Of a DNA stretch of 64,000 nt, positions 54,974 to 63,978 are shown one piece after another (position 1 is the stretch's first letter; each line of letters starts with the position of its first letter). Below the pieces are notes generated by a model that saw nothing but the letters and a program-made list of their open reading frames with translations, searched no databases and had not been told where the DNA came from. Both the position numbers and the translations under genes were made by a program. Origin of the DNA: JAMQKA01 sp034521835 (GTDB lineage Bacteria > Bacteroidota > Rhodothermia > Balneolales > Balneolaceae). Where the stretch lies: positions 186,001 to 250,000 of the forward strand of contig JAXHMA010000006.1 in the NCBI GenBank assembly GCA_034521835.1, written 5' to 3'.

Positions 54974-57397
54974 TTACATCCTTGTTTTAACTTCCTCTGC
55001 TCCGGTTTCGCGTTGCCTCTTACCAGAGAGATTTTGATTGCCAAACATAAGGGTGTAGGTGATCCGGATTTGCCTTTCTGAGAAGTCATTGTTTCCGAAC
55101 GTTCGTATTCCCAGTTCGGGCTGAGTATACTCCCAATCTTTTTTTCCCATGCTATTAACGATATCCTGCACAGCAATACTTAAGGAGCTGCCGGACGGAA
55201 ATTTTTTTCTTAATCCAATATTAAAATAGGGAGGTATTTTTTGAATTTGGTCGCCCAAAAGAAAATGGTTCATATACATTCCATCTATGCCTATGGACCA
55301 GTCATTTCCCAATAAAAAGGTGCTGTTGGACTGCACTGCATAGGTAAAAATATCCTCTTCAAACAGCGCAGGCCGGCTGGATTCGTCTTTTACTGTATGG
55401 TGAAAGGCATTCATGTTCCAATTCATTTCCCACCAACTGGCAGGGAAGAGCGGGAAGCTCAGGCTGGCTTCAAAAATGTTCTCCCGGTCCAGATTCGTGG
55501 GTACACTGGTTTGGAGGTGGTTTTCTTTGTCAACCGTATTGTAAAAATAAATTTGTTTTGTCCTGCCAAGATAGGCAAGAGATAAAATGGCCGAATTACG
55601 CTGCCAGGAGACCTTAAAGTTGTTGGTAAATGTAGGCCTGAGCTGAGGATTGGCATATACAATTAAGCTGGGATCGAACAAAACAAGAAACGAAGTTAAG
55701 TGATAAAATGCGGGCCGTGTAATTGAACGAGTATATCCTAACTGAAGAGTGTTTGACGTATCAATATCATAGTTAAGTCTGATGATTGGAAATGGATTAC
55801 TAACCAATTGGTGAATATTTTCCTGCCCTTCCCTGTCCAGCCGGTAGGTGTAATGCTCATATCGTATTCCCATCTCGGCATTGAGCTTTGGGGATAATTC
55901 TGCGTTAAAGGAAAGGTATGCCGCCAGGATTTCCTCATTGATCTTTTCCTCACTTGCGAACAGATCAGATTCTGACCAATAATCGTCACTTTGATTGTTA
56001 ACAGAGGTTTTGTTAAGAGTGTTGTTAAACGTGCCTTTTACACCTGCCTCCATCGACCACCCGGAACCCAATTGATTTTCGTAATCGAGGCCAGTGATCC
56101 AAAACTCCATGGGAGTGGAGCGGTCATAAGCGAAGTTTTCGTTCGAATCATTATTGTTCAGCAAATCGCCGGTATTGCCATATCGAATTTTGGCATAATC
56201 GATGTCGAAATTAAAGTGACTGTCAGATCCAATTTTTTGGAACAGGTTAATATTGGCTGTGAAGGATGACATATCTGTTTTTGTACCAAAAACGTAATCG
56301 GTCTCACCATTCTGCTGGTCATTTACAAAGTTGAAGGACTTACTATCAGCTCCTGATCCCCAAACCTGATCAGACAGCAACCCTCCCATCAAAATTCCAA
56401 TCACCGTCCGGCCTCCAAAATCTATATCAAGTCCCAAATTCCCCGCATGCTTTCCTTCGCGATAATTGCGGAGCGTAACGAAGTTTTGAAAATAATAGGA
56501 ATTCTCCTGGAAATCGTACTCCCTGAAATGATTTATCTCATACTCATTCGCCCTGTTCCGGTTGTAGGTATAATCTCCATACCAATTGAACTTTCCTTTG
56601 CGGGAATTCAGATTCAGGCTTAATCCGGCCTTTTCCCGCTGGCCATACCCACCTGTAAGCGCCACACTGCCATTGGTACCCTGTTGGTTGTTCTGATTTA
56701 AAACAATATGAATAATTCCGGCGCCGCCGCTGGCGTCATATTTGGCCGAAGGCTGGTGAATGATCTCAATGCGTTCAATATTTTCGGCACGCATTCCCTG
56801 GAGCCGGGCCATCTGTACCTCAGTGGGTGTTCGCTGTATTTGATCATTGATCATCAAAAGAACCTCCCCTTTTGAAATCATGCCGATGCTGTTATTTTGC
56901 CTGTCCACAACTACACCGGGTGATTTTTCAAGCAGTTCAAGGGCGGAATTGCCAGAGGAACTGATATGTTGCTGAACATTAAATACCAGCCGGTCAATTT
57001 CTTGCTCAAACAACGGCCGGCGGGCGGTGACATTCACTTCGTCCATCTCTTCGAGTGAAACCTGAAGGGTGATCGTCTCGAATTGGATAGGATCCTGGTC
57101 TGATTCAAATGGAGCAGACGTAAATCGCTGAAATCCAATCATGGAGACCGACAACAAATACCGGCCAGGATCAATGTTATTCAGCTCATAGTACCCTGAA
57201 TCGTCAGTTACAGCCCCTTTAACAAAAACAGAATCTGAATCTGAAGGCTGCAGTAAAAGTACATTGGCCCCGGGCAATGGTGAGCCGTTTTCTTCGACGA
57301 CTGTCCCCGATATCACAGCCTGTGATTGAACGTCTATGCTATAGAAAAATAGGATGAAGAAAATCGAAAATAATCGGATCAACTGTTTTGAAGTCAT
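54974..57397 (-). CDS. TonB-dependent outer-membrane receptor with carboxypeptidase-regulatory-like domain
   Basis: The 807-residue protein has a signal peptide (LFSIFFILFFYSIDVQSQ). A beta-sandwich carboxypeptidase-regulatory-like domain follows (about 27-115; VISGTVVEENGSPLPGANVLL). Next comes a plug (about 120-230; KSPGVVVDRQNNSIGMISKGEVLLMINDQI, SAKYDASGGAGIIHIVLN) and a long barrel. The type is the OMP_b-brl_3 group. Such receptors import a ligand using TonB. Its start overlaps the FAD oxidase stop by 4 bp, so both genes share an operon and probably one substrate pathway. Confidence 0.9.
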   Translation of the reverse strand: MTSKQLIRLFSIFFILFFYSIDVQSQAVISGTVVEENGSPLPGANVLLLQPSDSDSVFVKGAVTDDSGYYELNNIDPGRYLLSVSMIGFQRFTSAPFESDQDPIQFETITLQVSLEEMDEVNVTARRPLFEQEIDRLVFNVQQHISSSGNSALELLEKSPGVVVDRQNNSIGMISKGEVLLMINDQIQRTPTEVQMARLQGMRAENIERIEIIHQPSAKYDASGGAGIIHIVLNQNNQQGTNGSVALTGGYGQREKAGLSLNLNSRKGKFNWYGDYTYNRNRANEYEINHFREYDFQENSYYFQNFVTLRNYREGKHAGNLGLDIDFGGRTVIGILMGGLLSDQVWGSGADSKSFNFVNDQQNGETDYVFGTKTDMSSFTANINLFQKIGSDSHFNFDIDYAKIRYGNTGDLLNNNDSNENFAYDRSTPMEFWITGLDYENQLGSGWSMEAGVKGTFNNTLNKTSVNNQSDDYWSESDLFASEEKINEEILAAYLSFNAELSPKLNAEMGIRYEHYTYRLDREGQENIHQLVSNPFPIIRLNYDIDTSNTLQLGYTRSITRPAFYHLTSFLVLFDPSLIVYANPQLRPTFTNNFKVSWQRNSAILSLAYLGRTKQIYFYNTVDKENHLQTSVPTNLDRENIFEASLSFPLFPASWWEMNWNMNAFHHTVKDESSRPALFEEDIFTYAVQSNSTFLLGNDWSIGIDGMYMNHFLLGDQIQKIPPYFNIGLRKKFPSGSSLSIAVQDIVNSMGKKDWEYTQPELGIRTFGNNDFSERQIRITYTLMFGNQNLSGKRQRETGAEEVKTRM

Positions 57398-58788
57398 TTT
57401 TCAAATGGCTTAATATTCAAATTTACACTGAAAAAATTATCCGGATCATATTTGGCCTTTATTTTTGCAAGGCGGTCGTAATTTTTACCGTAAGCGGATT
57501 GTACCAACTCGTTTCCTTCCTCTACAAATCCCGGAAAATTCGAATACATACCGGAACCGGAATAGGGTTTCATCTCATCCAGAACATTGCGCGACCATGC
57601 AATAACTTTTTCCGAGTCGGCGGGGTCGTCCCAAATGGAATCGACACTCAGCAGAAATGACGTATCACGGCTGCCGAAAGCCGTATCTTCCGCAGGAATT
57701 CTGTTCATTTCTCCACCGTAATGCCAGATCGCCATCAGCATGGATGAAACGGGACGTTCTTTTCCCTTTGAAACGAATATTTCTATCACATCATCATCAA
57801 GTGAGATGAGATCTGTTGACTTGAAATAGTAATTGCGTTCGTTTTTTGGGAATACCCAATCGAACATCGTTTGTACCACTGGAAAAGGATATTGCCCGCT
57901 CAGATCAACAACCGGTTCACCAATCTCCCTGAGGGGCTGGAGCACCCGCTGGCCTTCATCCGGATCACCGGAGTACATTGCCGGGATGCCTACAATACTC
58001 TTGCCCCGTGCTTCTTCCGGGAAATCCTCAACATCAGGTATAGACCAAATCAAGGCCTCTGAGCTTACCTCGTCAGGTGAAGAAATCATAAAATCCCGCC
58101 AAACCGATAGTACTTTTTTGGCAATTTCAATAGGATACATGGGCAAACAAAACATGACTTGCGGCCCCACTTCATGGAGATTAAATTCGAAGCTTGTGAC
58201 AATCCCAAAGTTTCCGCCCCCGCCCCGTACTGCCCAGAAGAGATCACTGTTTTCTTGTTCGTTCGCTGTCAAAACGTTTCCCTCTGCGGTCACAATCCGT
58301 ACAGAACGAAGGTTATCACAACTGAGCCCGTGTTTTTTCCGAAGCCTTCCCAGTCCGCCGCCAAGCGTGAGGCCTGCAACACCCGTGGTAGAAACCACTC
58401 CGCCGGGAGCTGCCAGCCCAAAAAGCTGAGTTTCCCGGTCCACATCGGCCCAGGTTGCTCCACCTTCTACAATCGCCGTTTTTGAGTCCGGATCTACGTG
58501 AACTCCCCGCATATCCGAAAGGTCAATGACAAGTCCATCGTCAACCAAAGCCATTCCTGCCACATTATGGCCGCCACCGCGAATAGATACTGTGCAGGTC
58601 ATTTTCCCGTGCAAAGTTAACGAGTGAATGACATCGGATGTTCCCTGACACTTGACGATCAGTTCCGGATATTTGTCAATGAGTCCATTCCAAACCTGCC
58701 GTTCCTGATCGTAATTTCCATCTTCAGGTGTTATTACATCTCCGAGGAGGGTATTATTGAATTCTGTGATTGTTTTGTTCTCCAGCAT
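57394..58788 (-). CDS. FAD-linked oxidase of the berberine-bridge/6-hydroxynicotine oxidase type
   Basis: The 464-residue protein has the PCMH FAD-binding domain: SIRGGGHNVAGMALVDDGLVIDLS with His74 as the expected covalent flavin ligand, then TTGVAGLTLGGGLGRLRKKHGLSCDNL and ENSDLFWAVRGGGGNFGIVT. The Cys that forms the second flavin bond in berberine-bridge enzymes is absent (GGVVSTTGVAG at that position), so it should be mono-covalent. The C-terminus carries the BBE motif YGKNYDRLAKIKAKYDPDNFF. These enzymes oxidise alcohols, sugars or alkaloids. No signal peptide is visible. Confidence 0.88.
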   Translation of the reverse strand: MLENKTITEFNNTLLGDVITPEDGNYDQERQVWNGLIDKYPELIVKCQGTSDVIHSLTLHGKMTCTVSIRGGGHNVAGMALVDDGLVIDLSDMRGVHVDPDSKTAIVEGGATWADVDRETQLFGLAAPGGVVSTTGVAGLTLGGGLGRLRKKHGLSCDNLRSVRIVTAEGNVLTANEQENSDLFWAVRGGGGNFGIVTSFEFNLHEVGPQVMFCLPMYPIEIAKKVLSVWRDFMISSPDEVSSEALIWSIPDVEDFPEEARGKSIVGIPAMYSGDPDEGQRVLQPLREIGEPVVDLSGQYPFPVVQTMFDWVFPKNERNYYFKSTDLISLDDDVIEIFVSKGKERPVSSMLMAIWHYGGEMNRIPAEDTAFGSRDTSFLLSVDSIWDDPADSEKVIAWSRNVLDEMKPYSGSGMYSNFPGFVEEGNELVQSAYGKNYDRLAKIKAKYDPDNFFSVNLNIKPFEK

Positions 58789-59061
58789 GTGATCTCCATT
58801 TTTTAATTGAATTCGTGAAAGGTGGAAAGAATTTTAAACATCCGCCGGATGGCGGAGAGATTTAAAAGGTTGTCTATTGGTTTTTCCAACATTGTATGAC
58901 CGTCCCCCTTATTCCCTCTTTTTTAAAGTGGTCTTCAAATGACTTGATTTATGAATCGAACTCAGATTCTACAATTCAAAACCATACCCATCCATATTCG
59001 TCGGTACAATCGAATGTAATAAAAAGGTTTGCTTGAGGCTTTTCTAAAAAGTCCAGAAACT

Positions 59062-59958
59062 TTACGTATCAGCCCAATCTCTCCGATATGCAGATGGAGA
59101 CATGCCGTATTCGGCCTTATACGTTCTGCTGAAGTGCGATAAATTATTAAAGCCGCAATCGAAAGCGACCTGGCTAATTGTTTTGTCCCCGGTTTGCAAC
59201 ATACTTTTAGCTCTTTTCAGGCGTCTCTTAGTGAGCCATTTCCCGGGAGAACATTTATAGTGTTTTTTAAAGTCTCTCTTAAAGGTAGACAAGCTTCGGT
59301 TCGAAAGATTGGCAAAATCTTCGATTTTTAAGTCGTATGTATAGTTCTCTTCCATCACTTCCCAGACCGGAGTCTGATGGCGATCTACGATTTTCAGTAT
59401 ATAGGACAGGATGTGTTTGTTTTCGGGGTGAGAGAAAATATTAAAAAGTAACTCTTTGAATTTATTTTCAAGGACACTCTCCGGCAGTTGTTTATTATTT
59501 CCAAAATAGGGGAGAAAGCTTTTGTAACAACTCCTGATACGGTCGTTAATCTCAAACATCTCGATCATCTCTTTATTCGGTTCAGGTAAATCAGTCAGAG
59601 ACAAATGCGATCTGAACTCGTCAAATACAAAACGGAGATAATCATCTTTCAGATAGAAAACCAATACATCCCATCCACTATAATCGGCAGGCAATTCCTG
59701 TAAATATGCACATTTTTTTAACAGTTCACCCTTTCCGGGGCTGTGTACCCATATTTGGTCACCACGTTTTTGAATCCGTTTCCCACTTAATGTAAATAAG
59801 ATCTGGATATGTTTTGAGTAGAGCTGCATAATTTTATCCCGCTGCGGACAACTGTAGTATAAAACCAGCGTGTCTTTTACAGAAAGCTGTGGAAAGAGTT
59901 CTGGGTCGGATTTATGTAGTTCATAGAGATCCATACTTCGGGGTTTGAAAATTGGCAT
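59062..59958 (-). CDS. AraC-family transcriptional regulator
   Basis: The 298-residue protein has an N-terminal sensor region (about 1-200) that resembles an AraC-type cupin ligand domain only weakly. The C-terminal double helix-turn-helix spans about 205-295 (KIEDFANLSNRSLSTFKRDFKKHYKCSPGKWL, then ISQVAFDCGFNNLSHFSRTYKAEYGMSP). It lies immediately upstream of, and on the same strand as, the FAD oxidase-TonB receptor operon, 274 bp away, so it is a candidate regulator of it. The frame is intact. Confidence 0.88.
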   Translation of the reverse strand: MPIFKPRSMDLYELHKSDPELFPQLSVKDTLVLYYSCPQRDKIMQLYSKHIQILFTLSGKRIQKRGDQIWVHSPGKGELLKKCAYLQELPADYSGWDVLVFYLKDDYLRFVFDEFRSHLSLTDLPEPNKEMIEMFEINDRIRSCYKSFLPYFGNNKQLPESVLENKFKELLFNIFSHPENKHILSYILKIVDRHQTPVWEVMEENYTYDLKIEDFANLSNRSLSTFKRDFKKHYKCSPGKWLTKRRLKRAKSMLQTGDKTISQVAFDCGFNNLSHFSRTYKAEYGMSPSAYRRDWADT

Positions 59959-60204
59959 GGAACCAACTGATTATTTAAATATCTAAACTACGAACTTAAT
60001 TTTTTTGAAATCTTTAAAATAAAATGGAGAAATCGGAAAGAAATTCAAAGTTTAGAAACAAAGTGACCTAAATGATGTTTTTGAGTGGTTTTTTAAGCAT
60101 ATTTAAATGGATAATAGCAGTTTAGTTGTAACATGCTGGTGCTTGTTTTGATTCTGGAGGAATCTGAGAAGCACAGATAATCTGTCAGGTCAATGAATAA
60201 ATGT

Positions 60205-60715
60205 TTACCCAACATTCAGCGGCGAATGGTGCTCGTGCGTGATTTTCCATGCGCCATCCACTTTTACAAACACCAATGTAGTTGATTCCCAGATTTGCAC
60301 GATCTCGTCTCCAATGGTCGGCCGAAAATCGGCATGAAACGTTACGACAGCCACATCGCCAAACACATCAATTTTGAGATCGCCAGAGGTTGTAGTCAAA
60401 GCCGGAAATAGCCCCGACAAGTCCCCGTTCAAAGTCCTCGTTTTCCTGGGAATTAAATCGGGGTTCGCTGTCCCTGAACTCGGTAAACTTCGGCCCATAT
60501 ATGTGATAGGAGATGAGTTTGTCGGCATCCTTGTCCTGGAGGGATTTGAAAATTCCGTCCAGCACGGCTTGAATCTCAGCCTGGGCTTCAGGGAATTGAT
60601 CTGTGATAAGATCAATAGCTTGTTCTTCTGTCTGGTGATTTTCTGCATTAACGTCACATCCTGCTGTAATGTAGAAGAGGGCTATTACAAGTATAAGGTT
60701 GATTTTTGTATTCAT
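60205..60715 (-). CDS. NTF2-like (SnoaL/DUF4440 type) lipoprotein, one frameshift
   Basis: The start at 60715 (MNTKINLILVIALFYITAGC) gives a signal peptide with a lipobox Cys near residue 20. The first frame runs to GFDYNL, where the frame changes near 60390. The second frame continues DLKIDVFGDVAVVTFHADFRPTIG and ends KITHEHHSPLNVG, the usual C-terminal strand of DUF4440/SnoaL proteins. Together they make one NTF2-like domain of about 150 residues. These small folds bind hydrophobic ligands or have minor enzymatic roles. No specific function is claimed. Confidence 0.75.
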
Positions 60716-60886
60716 GATTTTGTGATTTGGGATTATTGGAAAACTGCTTATCAAACCATTAACGGTTTGATAATGCATGATCATGAATCAATCTATCTGA
60801 GGGGAGGGTGGCATTCCATCACTAATCATTCAATGAATGTAAATTTTGATTCATTGAAGAAGAAGTGCAGAAGATTCAGTAAAACC

Positions 60887-61636
60887 TTATACAGCTATCT
60901 TTGAAGCTTTCACTCCATACTTATCCCGGAAGCATTTGGAAAAGTAAGAGGGGCTGTTATATCCGATTTCGAGGGCGATTTCAGAAAGATTATATTTGTT
61001 CTCTTTGATGAGCGACAGGGCTTTGTTCAGGCGTATAACACGGATAAATGTAACTGGTGAGCGACCGGTAAAAGCAGTGACTTTTCTGTAGAGTTGCGGA
61101 CGGCTGACGCCCATAATCCGGCTCAGGTAATCCACGCCAAACTCGTGATCGGAAAGATGATTCTCCACAATATCTAACAGGCTGTCTAAAAATTCCTGTT
61201 CAGACGGCTTAATTGTGCGTAAGCTGATATGTTTTTTCATTGTTTCATTCACATCGCAGAGTTCTTCAAAAAGTTTTGATGTAATTATTTCGTTCTCTCC
61301 TGCAATCAAGCATAAGCGTTGACTCATTCGTATCGCCTCAACAAAAAATCCCTCTTTCTCAGAAAGTGACTGGCCTACACTAATCCCAATATTAAATATG
61401 ATATCCAACTTTTCCCGGTCAGGCTTCTTGCGATCATTCAGTAATTCCTTTTGAATCTCGTGTGCATATTGAAGCACTTTCCCAGGGGTTTCGAATACAG
61501 CGACGATACTGTCGAAACCACTTGTTCGAACTTCTTTACCGTTGTACTCGGCAATCCATTGAAGAGCTTTATTCTTGGGGTTTATATGGAGCTTGAGCTG
61601 GTTAAAGTTTTGAATCACGGCTGTTGGTTTTTGCAA
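60887..61636 (-). CDS. AraC-type regulator fused to a cyclase-like sensor domain
   Basis: The C-terminal 100 residues are a double helix-turn-helix (VDYLSRIMGVSRPQLYRKVTAF and LSEIALEIGYNSPSYFSKCFRDKYG). The first 150 residues resemble class III nucleotide cyclases: EVRTSGFDSIVAVFETPGKVLQYAHEIQKEL aligns with the K-TxGDGFLAxF-xP-A-xxAxxIQ strand-helix. DIIFNIGISVGQSLSEKEGFF aligns with RIGIHxGE, and VEAIRMSQRLCLIAGENEIITSKLF with the AVNxAARLxxxAxxGxILxS block. The catalytic GDG is changed to GFD and metal-binding Asp residues are lacking, so it is probably a ligand-sensing pseudo-enzyme. Confidence 0.75.
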   Translation of the reverse strand: MQKPTAVIQNFNQLKLHINPKNKALQWIAEYNGKEVRTSGFDSIVAVFETPGKVLQYAHEIQKELLNDRKKPDREKLDIIFNIGISVGQSLSEKEGFFVEAIRMSQRLCLIAGENEIITSKLFEELCDVNETMKKHISLRTIKPSEQEFLDSLLDIVENHLSDHEFGVDYLSRIMGVSRPQLYRKVTAFTGRSPVTFIRVIRLNKALSLIKENKYNLSEIALEIGYNSPSYFSKCFRDKYGVKASKIAV

Positions 61637-62133
61637 TAATATCCAAAGCTAAGATATAGCGATAACCGGAATACAACTTGTTCAGCCACTTTTTTGGCTC
61701 TTTTTATATATTGTCTGCGGATTTAAGGTTATAACTAATCCCGCCTCCGCTGCGTTTGCTCGTCCAAAAAATGAACACCTTATTCGACAATTATTAGTCG
61801 TTATCTAATGGGAGGCGCCAAAGTACCGGCCCCAACTCTATCACATGCGAAGGTTATGGAGAAATGAACGAATAATCTTGCAGGTGAACGGCCTATTTGA
61901 GCTTGCAAGGTACTGGTAAATCGCGGGTTAGCATCCGTCTGAGGAGGGCCTAAATCGAGCTCTTTTCTTTATTTGTCTATCGCCTTTCCCGTGTGTAAAT
62001 GTTCCGAAAAGGAATGAATAAAATAACATTGATGCGGGAATTGTCACCGGCAGTGAATTCTGCTAGACGGCTAAATTGTTAATGTTTTTGTATGAACATA
62101 AACAACCTACAGTCTTAAACACGGAGACCAATT
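61637..62133. other. Gene-free region with weak repeat similarity
   Basis: No coding frame stands out in these 497 bp. An AAAAAATGAACACC stretch (61765-61778) matches the end of the hairpin module found in the 4.4 kb and 6.7 kb repeats. Short inverted arms CGCCTCC (61742-61748) and GGAGGCG (61811-61817) surround it. It probably holds a decayed repeat copy and the promoters of the flanking genes. Confidence 0.45.
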
Positions 62134-62517
62134 GTGAACGTGCTCTATGTGTGTACAGGAAACAGCTTTCGATCGCCGGTTGCAGAAGCATTAACCCGCC
62201 GGTATCAGCCAGAACTTGAGGCAAAATCCGCCGGAACAGAGGCCGTGAATCATATAGCAAGTAACGCAAAAGAGCTACTGGCCAGGGAAGACTGTCTGAA
62301 GTTCGTGAAACCGATGCCCGACCAGATATCACAACAGGCGATAGATGAAGCCGATCTGGTGGTAGCAATGACGCAGCGACACGAAAGCTATATTTCAAAA
62401 AATTTTGAAATCAATCCAGCGAACATGGTCGTCTGGGGTATTAAGGATCCTATCAACCCTGGGATCAGTGCTGAGGAGGCATTTGAACTGATACTGGGAC
62501 ATGTCAAAAATCTGTGA
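62134..62517 (+). CDS. Low-molecular-weight protein-tyrosine-phosphatase/arsenate-reductase-like protein
   Basis: The 127-residue protein starts at GTG (62134) with GGAG upstream. The P-loop reads VCTGNSFRSPVAEAL, giving the CX5R signature with Cys7 and Arg13. The second conserved Cys of many family members is Phe here (NSFRS versus NxCRS). The general acid Asp lies in WGIKDPINPG near residue 105. It may dephosphorylate tyrosine or reduce arsenate. With the second Cys missing, a phosphatase role is the better guess. Confidence 0.85.
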   Translation: MNVLYVCTGNSFRSPVAEALTRRYQPELEAKSAGTEAVNHIASNAKELLAREDCLKFVKPMPDQISQQAIDEADLVVAMTQRHESYISKNFEINPANMVVWGIKDPINPGISAEEAFELILGHVKNL

Positions 62518-62610
62518 TCCTCCAGCGTAAATATAACTTCCGGTAGTAACGGCCAGATATATTTCAGCTGTGAGTCTCAAAAAATTGATTTTTGGTCCCT
62601 GAATATATCT

Positions 62611-63147
62611 CTACATGCCAGAGGATCCGGTTAGCTGGCCCCGAATTTCACCAGGTTTATTCTCCGCACTATGTACGTTGATGTACAGGTTGCCAGCCTT
62701 CAGGGCAGATATTTGAGACTCCTCCACCATGTAAGTTGCATCCCACGACCCGGAGCGCTTATCGGAACCAATCATTGGCTCAAGCGGTATTATTGCGCTG
62801 CCGTTCTCGTCTGGGCCTCCTTCATGAATATGAGAAGCGATGTAGTCACTGCTTAAACCAGAAAATTTTCCCTGCACGTGAATACTGTCACCTTCCAGTG
62901 TTACGGTTACGCTTCCGCTGGCATCTGTTGTAACAGCGGGCACCTCGTTTGAGCCTTGAAGCGTGGCTTCAAATGTTTGGGCCATGGCCGACTGTTGTTC
63001 AGTCATGGTCTGCTCATCTGACATGGCTGGCTGCTCACTTTGCGAGGTGTCAGATTCTCCGCCACCACATCCTGTAATCATTCCTAGTCCTACCGTTACT
63101 GCGAGTACTATAGCTACGAAAGATGCTATTGATCGGTTTGGTTTCAT
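62611..63147 (-). CDS. CHRD domain lipoprotein
   Basis: The 178-residue protein has a lipobox signal peptide (AVTVGLGMITGC, Cys near 27). A short linker rich in Ser, Gln, Met and Thr (about 30-55) leads to a CHRD domain (about 57-175). The domain shows FEATLQGSNEVPAV, ASHIHEGGPDENGSAIIPL and LYINVHSAENKPGEIRGQL. CHRD domains occur in chordin and many bacterial exported proteins. The role in bacteria is unknown. Confidence 0.9.
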   Translation of the reverse strand: MKPNRSIASFVAIVLAVTVGLGMITGCGGGESDTSQSEQPAMSDEQTMTEQQSAMAQTFEATLQGSNEVPAVTTDASGSVTVTLEGDSIHVQGKFSGLSSDYIASHIHEGGPDENGSAIIPLEPMIGSDKRSGSWDATYMVEESQISALKAGNLYINVHSAENKPGEIRGQLTGSSGM

Positions 63148-63330
63148 AATTCACCTTTTTTATAAGTCAAATATTTACAGCTTCTTAAGCATTAATAATT
63201 TGTGTCATTTGTTAAGGTATTAAAAACTGATCAAATCACCGAATTCTGATATTTCTTTTACTTTCTTTCTGTTAAAGTGCCCTGGATTATCCTTAAACTC
63301 TAAAGGGTAGTGGTATCACAGTGATAATTT

Positions 63331-63978
63331 TTATCGCTGTTGGATAAGCTCTCCCGATTTTCGAGACTGTCGTATTACATTGCCAGCGGTGATTGCATAA
63401 AATGGGGTAATAGGCAAACCACTTTTTCGCAGCACGTGTGCCGCCCACCAGTTGGAAGTTCTGGGGAAATAGTAGAGTTTCTCGGCCTTAAAAAAAGCGC
63501 TATTTTCATAAAGTCCGTCAATAGCAAATTCCAGGCTTCCGCTGTTACTCCTGCTGAACTGCTTAGCTATGTAACTGCACATCGTCTTCATTCCCTGGTT
63601 GCTTAGCTCCACCCTCACGATATCATTATTTGTAAAATATCGATGGATTGGCTGATCAACTCCAACAACTTGGATCACGCTGCCAGTGGGCAGAAAAGCT
63701 GCCCGTAAAAAAAGATCTATGCGAGTTTTTTCTGCGGGATAGTATTTATTGTCACCCCATCCAATCATCAGGTACTTGGTGTCTGGCAGACGTTTATGTT
63801 CAGGTAGCTGATCCTTTACATGATCTGTGCTAAAAGCAATGGCGACGTGCCATCCGTGGCTGACTACAAATACTGGAATAGAACGTTGTTGTTCCTTTTC
63901 GGGATAAAGGTCCTTAACGGGTCCCAGGCAGCCCGTTATGAACAATAACAGGAGCGGAAGATATCTAGGAGAAAACAC
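63331..63978 (-). CDS. DUF2459 (TIGR02117-type) lipoprotein
   Basis: The 215-residue protein has a lipobox (LLLLFITGC, Cys near 17). The DUF2459 body shows FVVSHGWHVAIAFST, LMIGWGDNKYYPAEKTRIDLFLRAAFLP and a C-terminal region with TSNWWAAHVLRKSGLPI. It should be anchored in the periplasm or outer membrane. The function of the family is unknown. The start at 63978 is only 22 bp from the window end. Confidence 0.88.
   Translation of the reverse strand: MFSPRYLPLLLLFITGCLGPVKDLYPEKEQQRSIPVFVVSHGWHVAIAFSTDHVKDQLPEHKRLPDTKYLMIGWGDNKYYPAEKTRIDLFLRAAFLPTGSVIQVVGVDQPIHRYFTNNDIVRVELSNQGMKTMCSYIAKQFSRSNSGSLEFAIDGLYENSAFFKAEKLYYFPRTSNWWAAHVLRKSGLPITPFYAITAGNVIRQSRKSGELIQQR

Noticed and set aside
61637..62133. 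Possible integron attC-like or attachment site (CGCCTCC...GGAGGCG arms, GTTA motifs)
   Set aside because: The arms are only 7 bp, no core GTTRRRY/RYYYAAC pair was found, and no integrase is present in the window.
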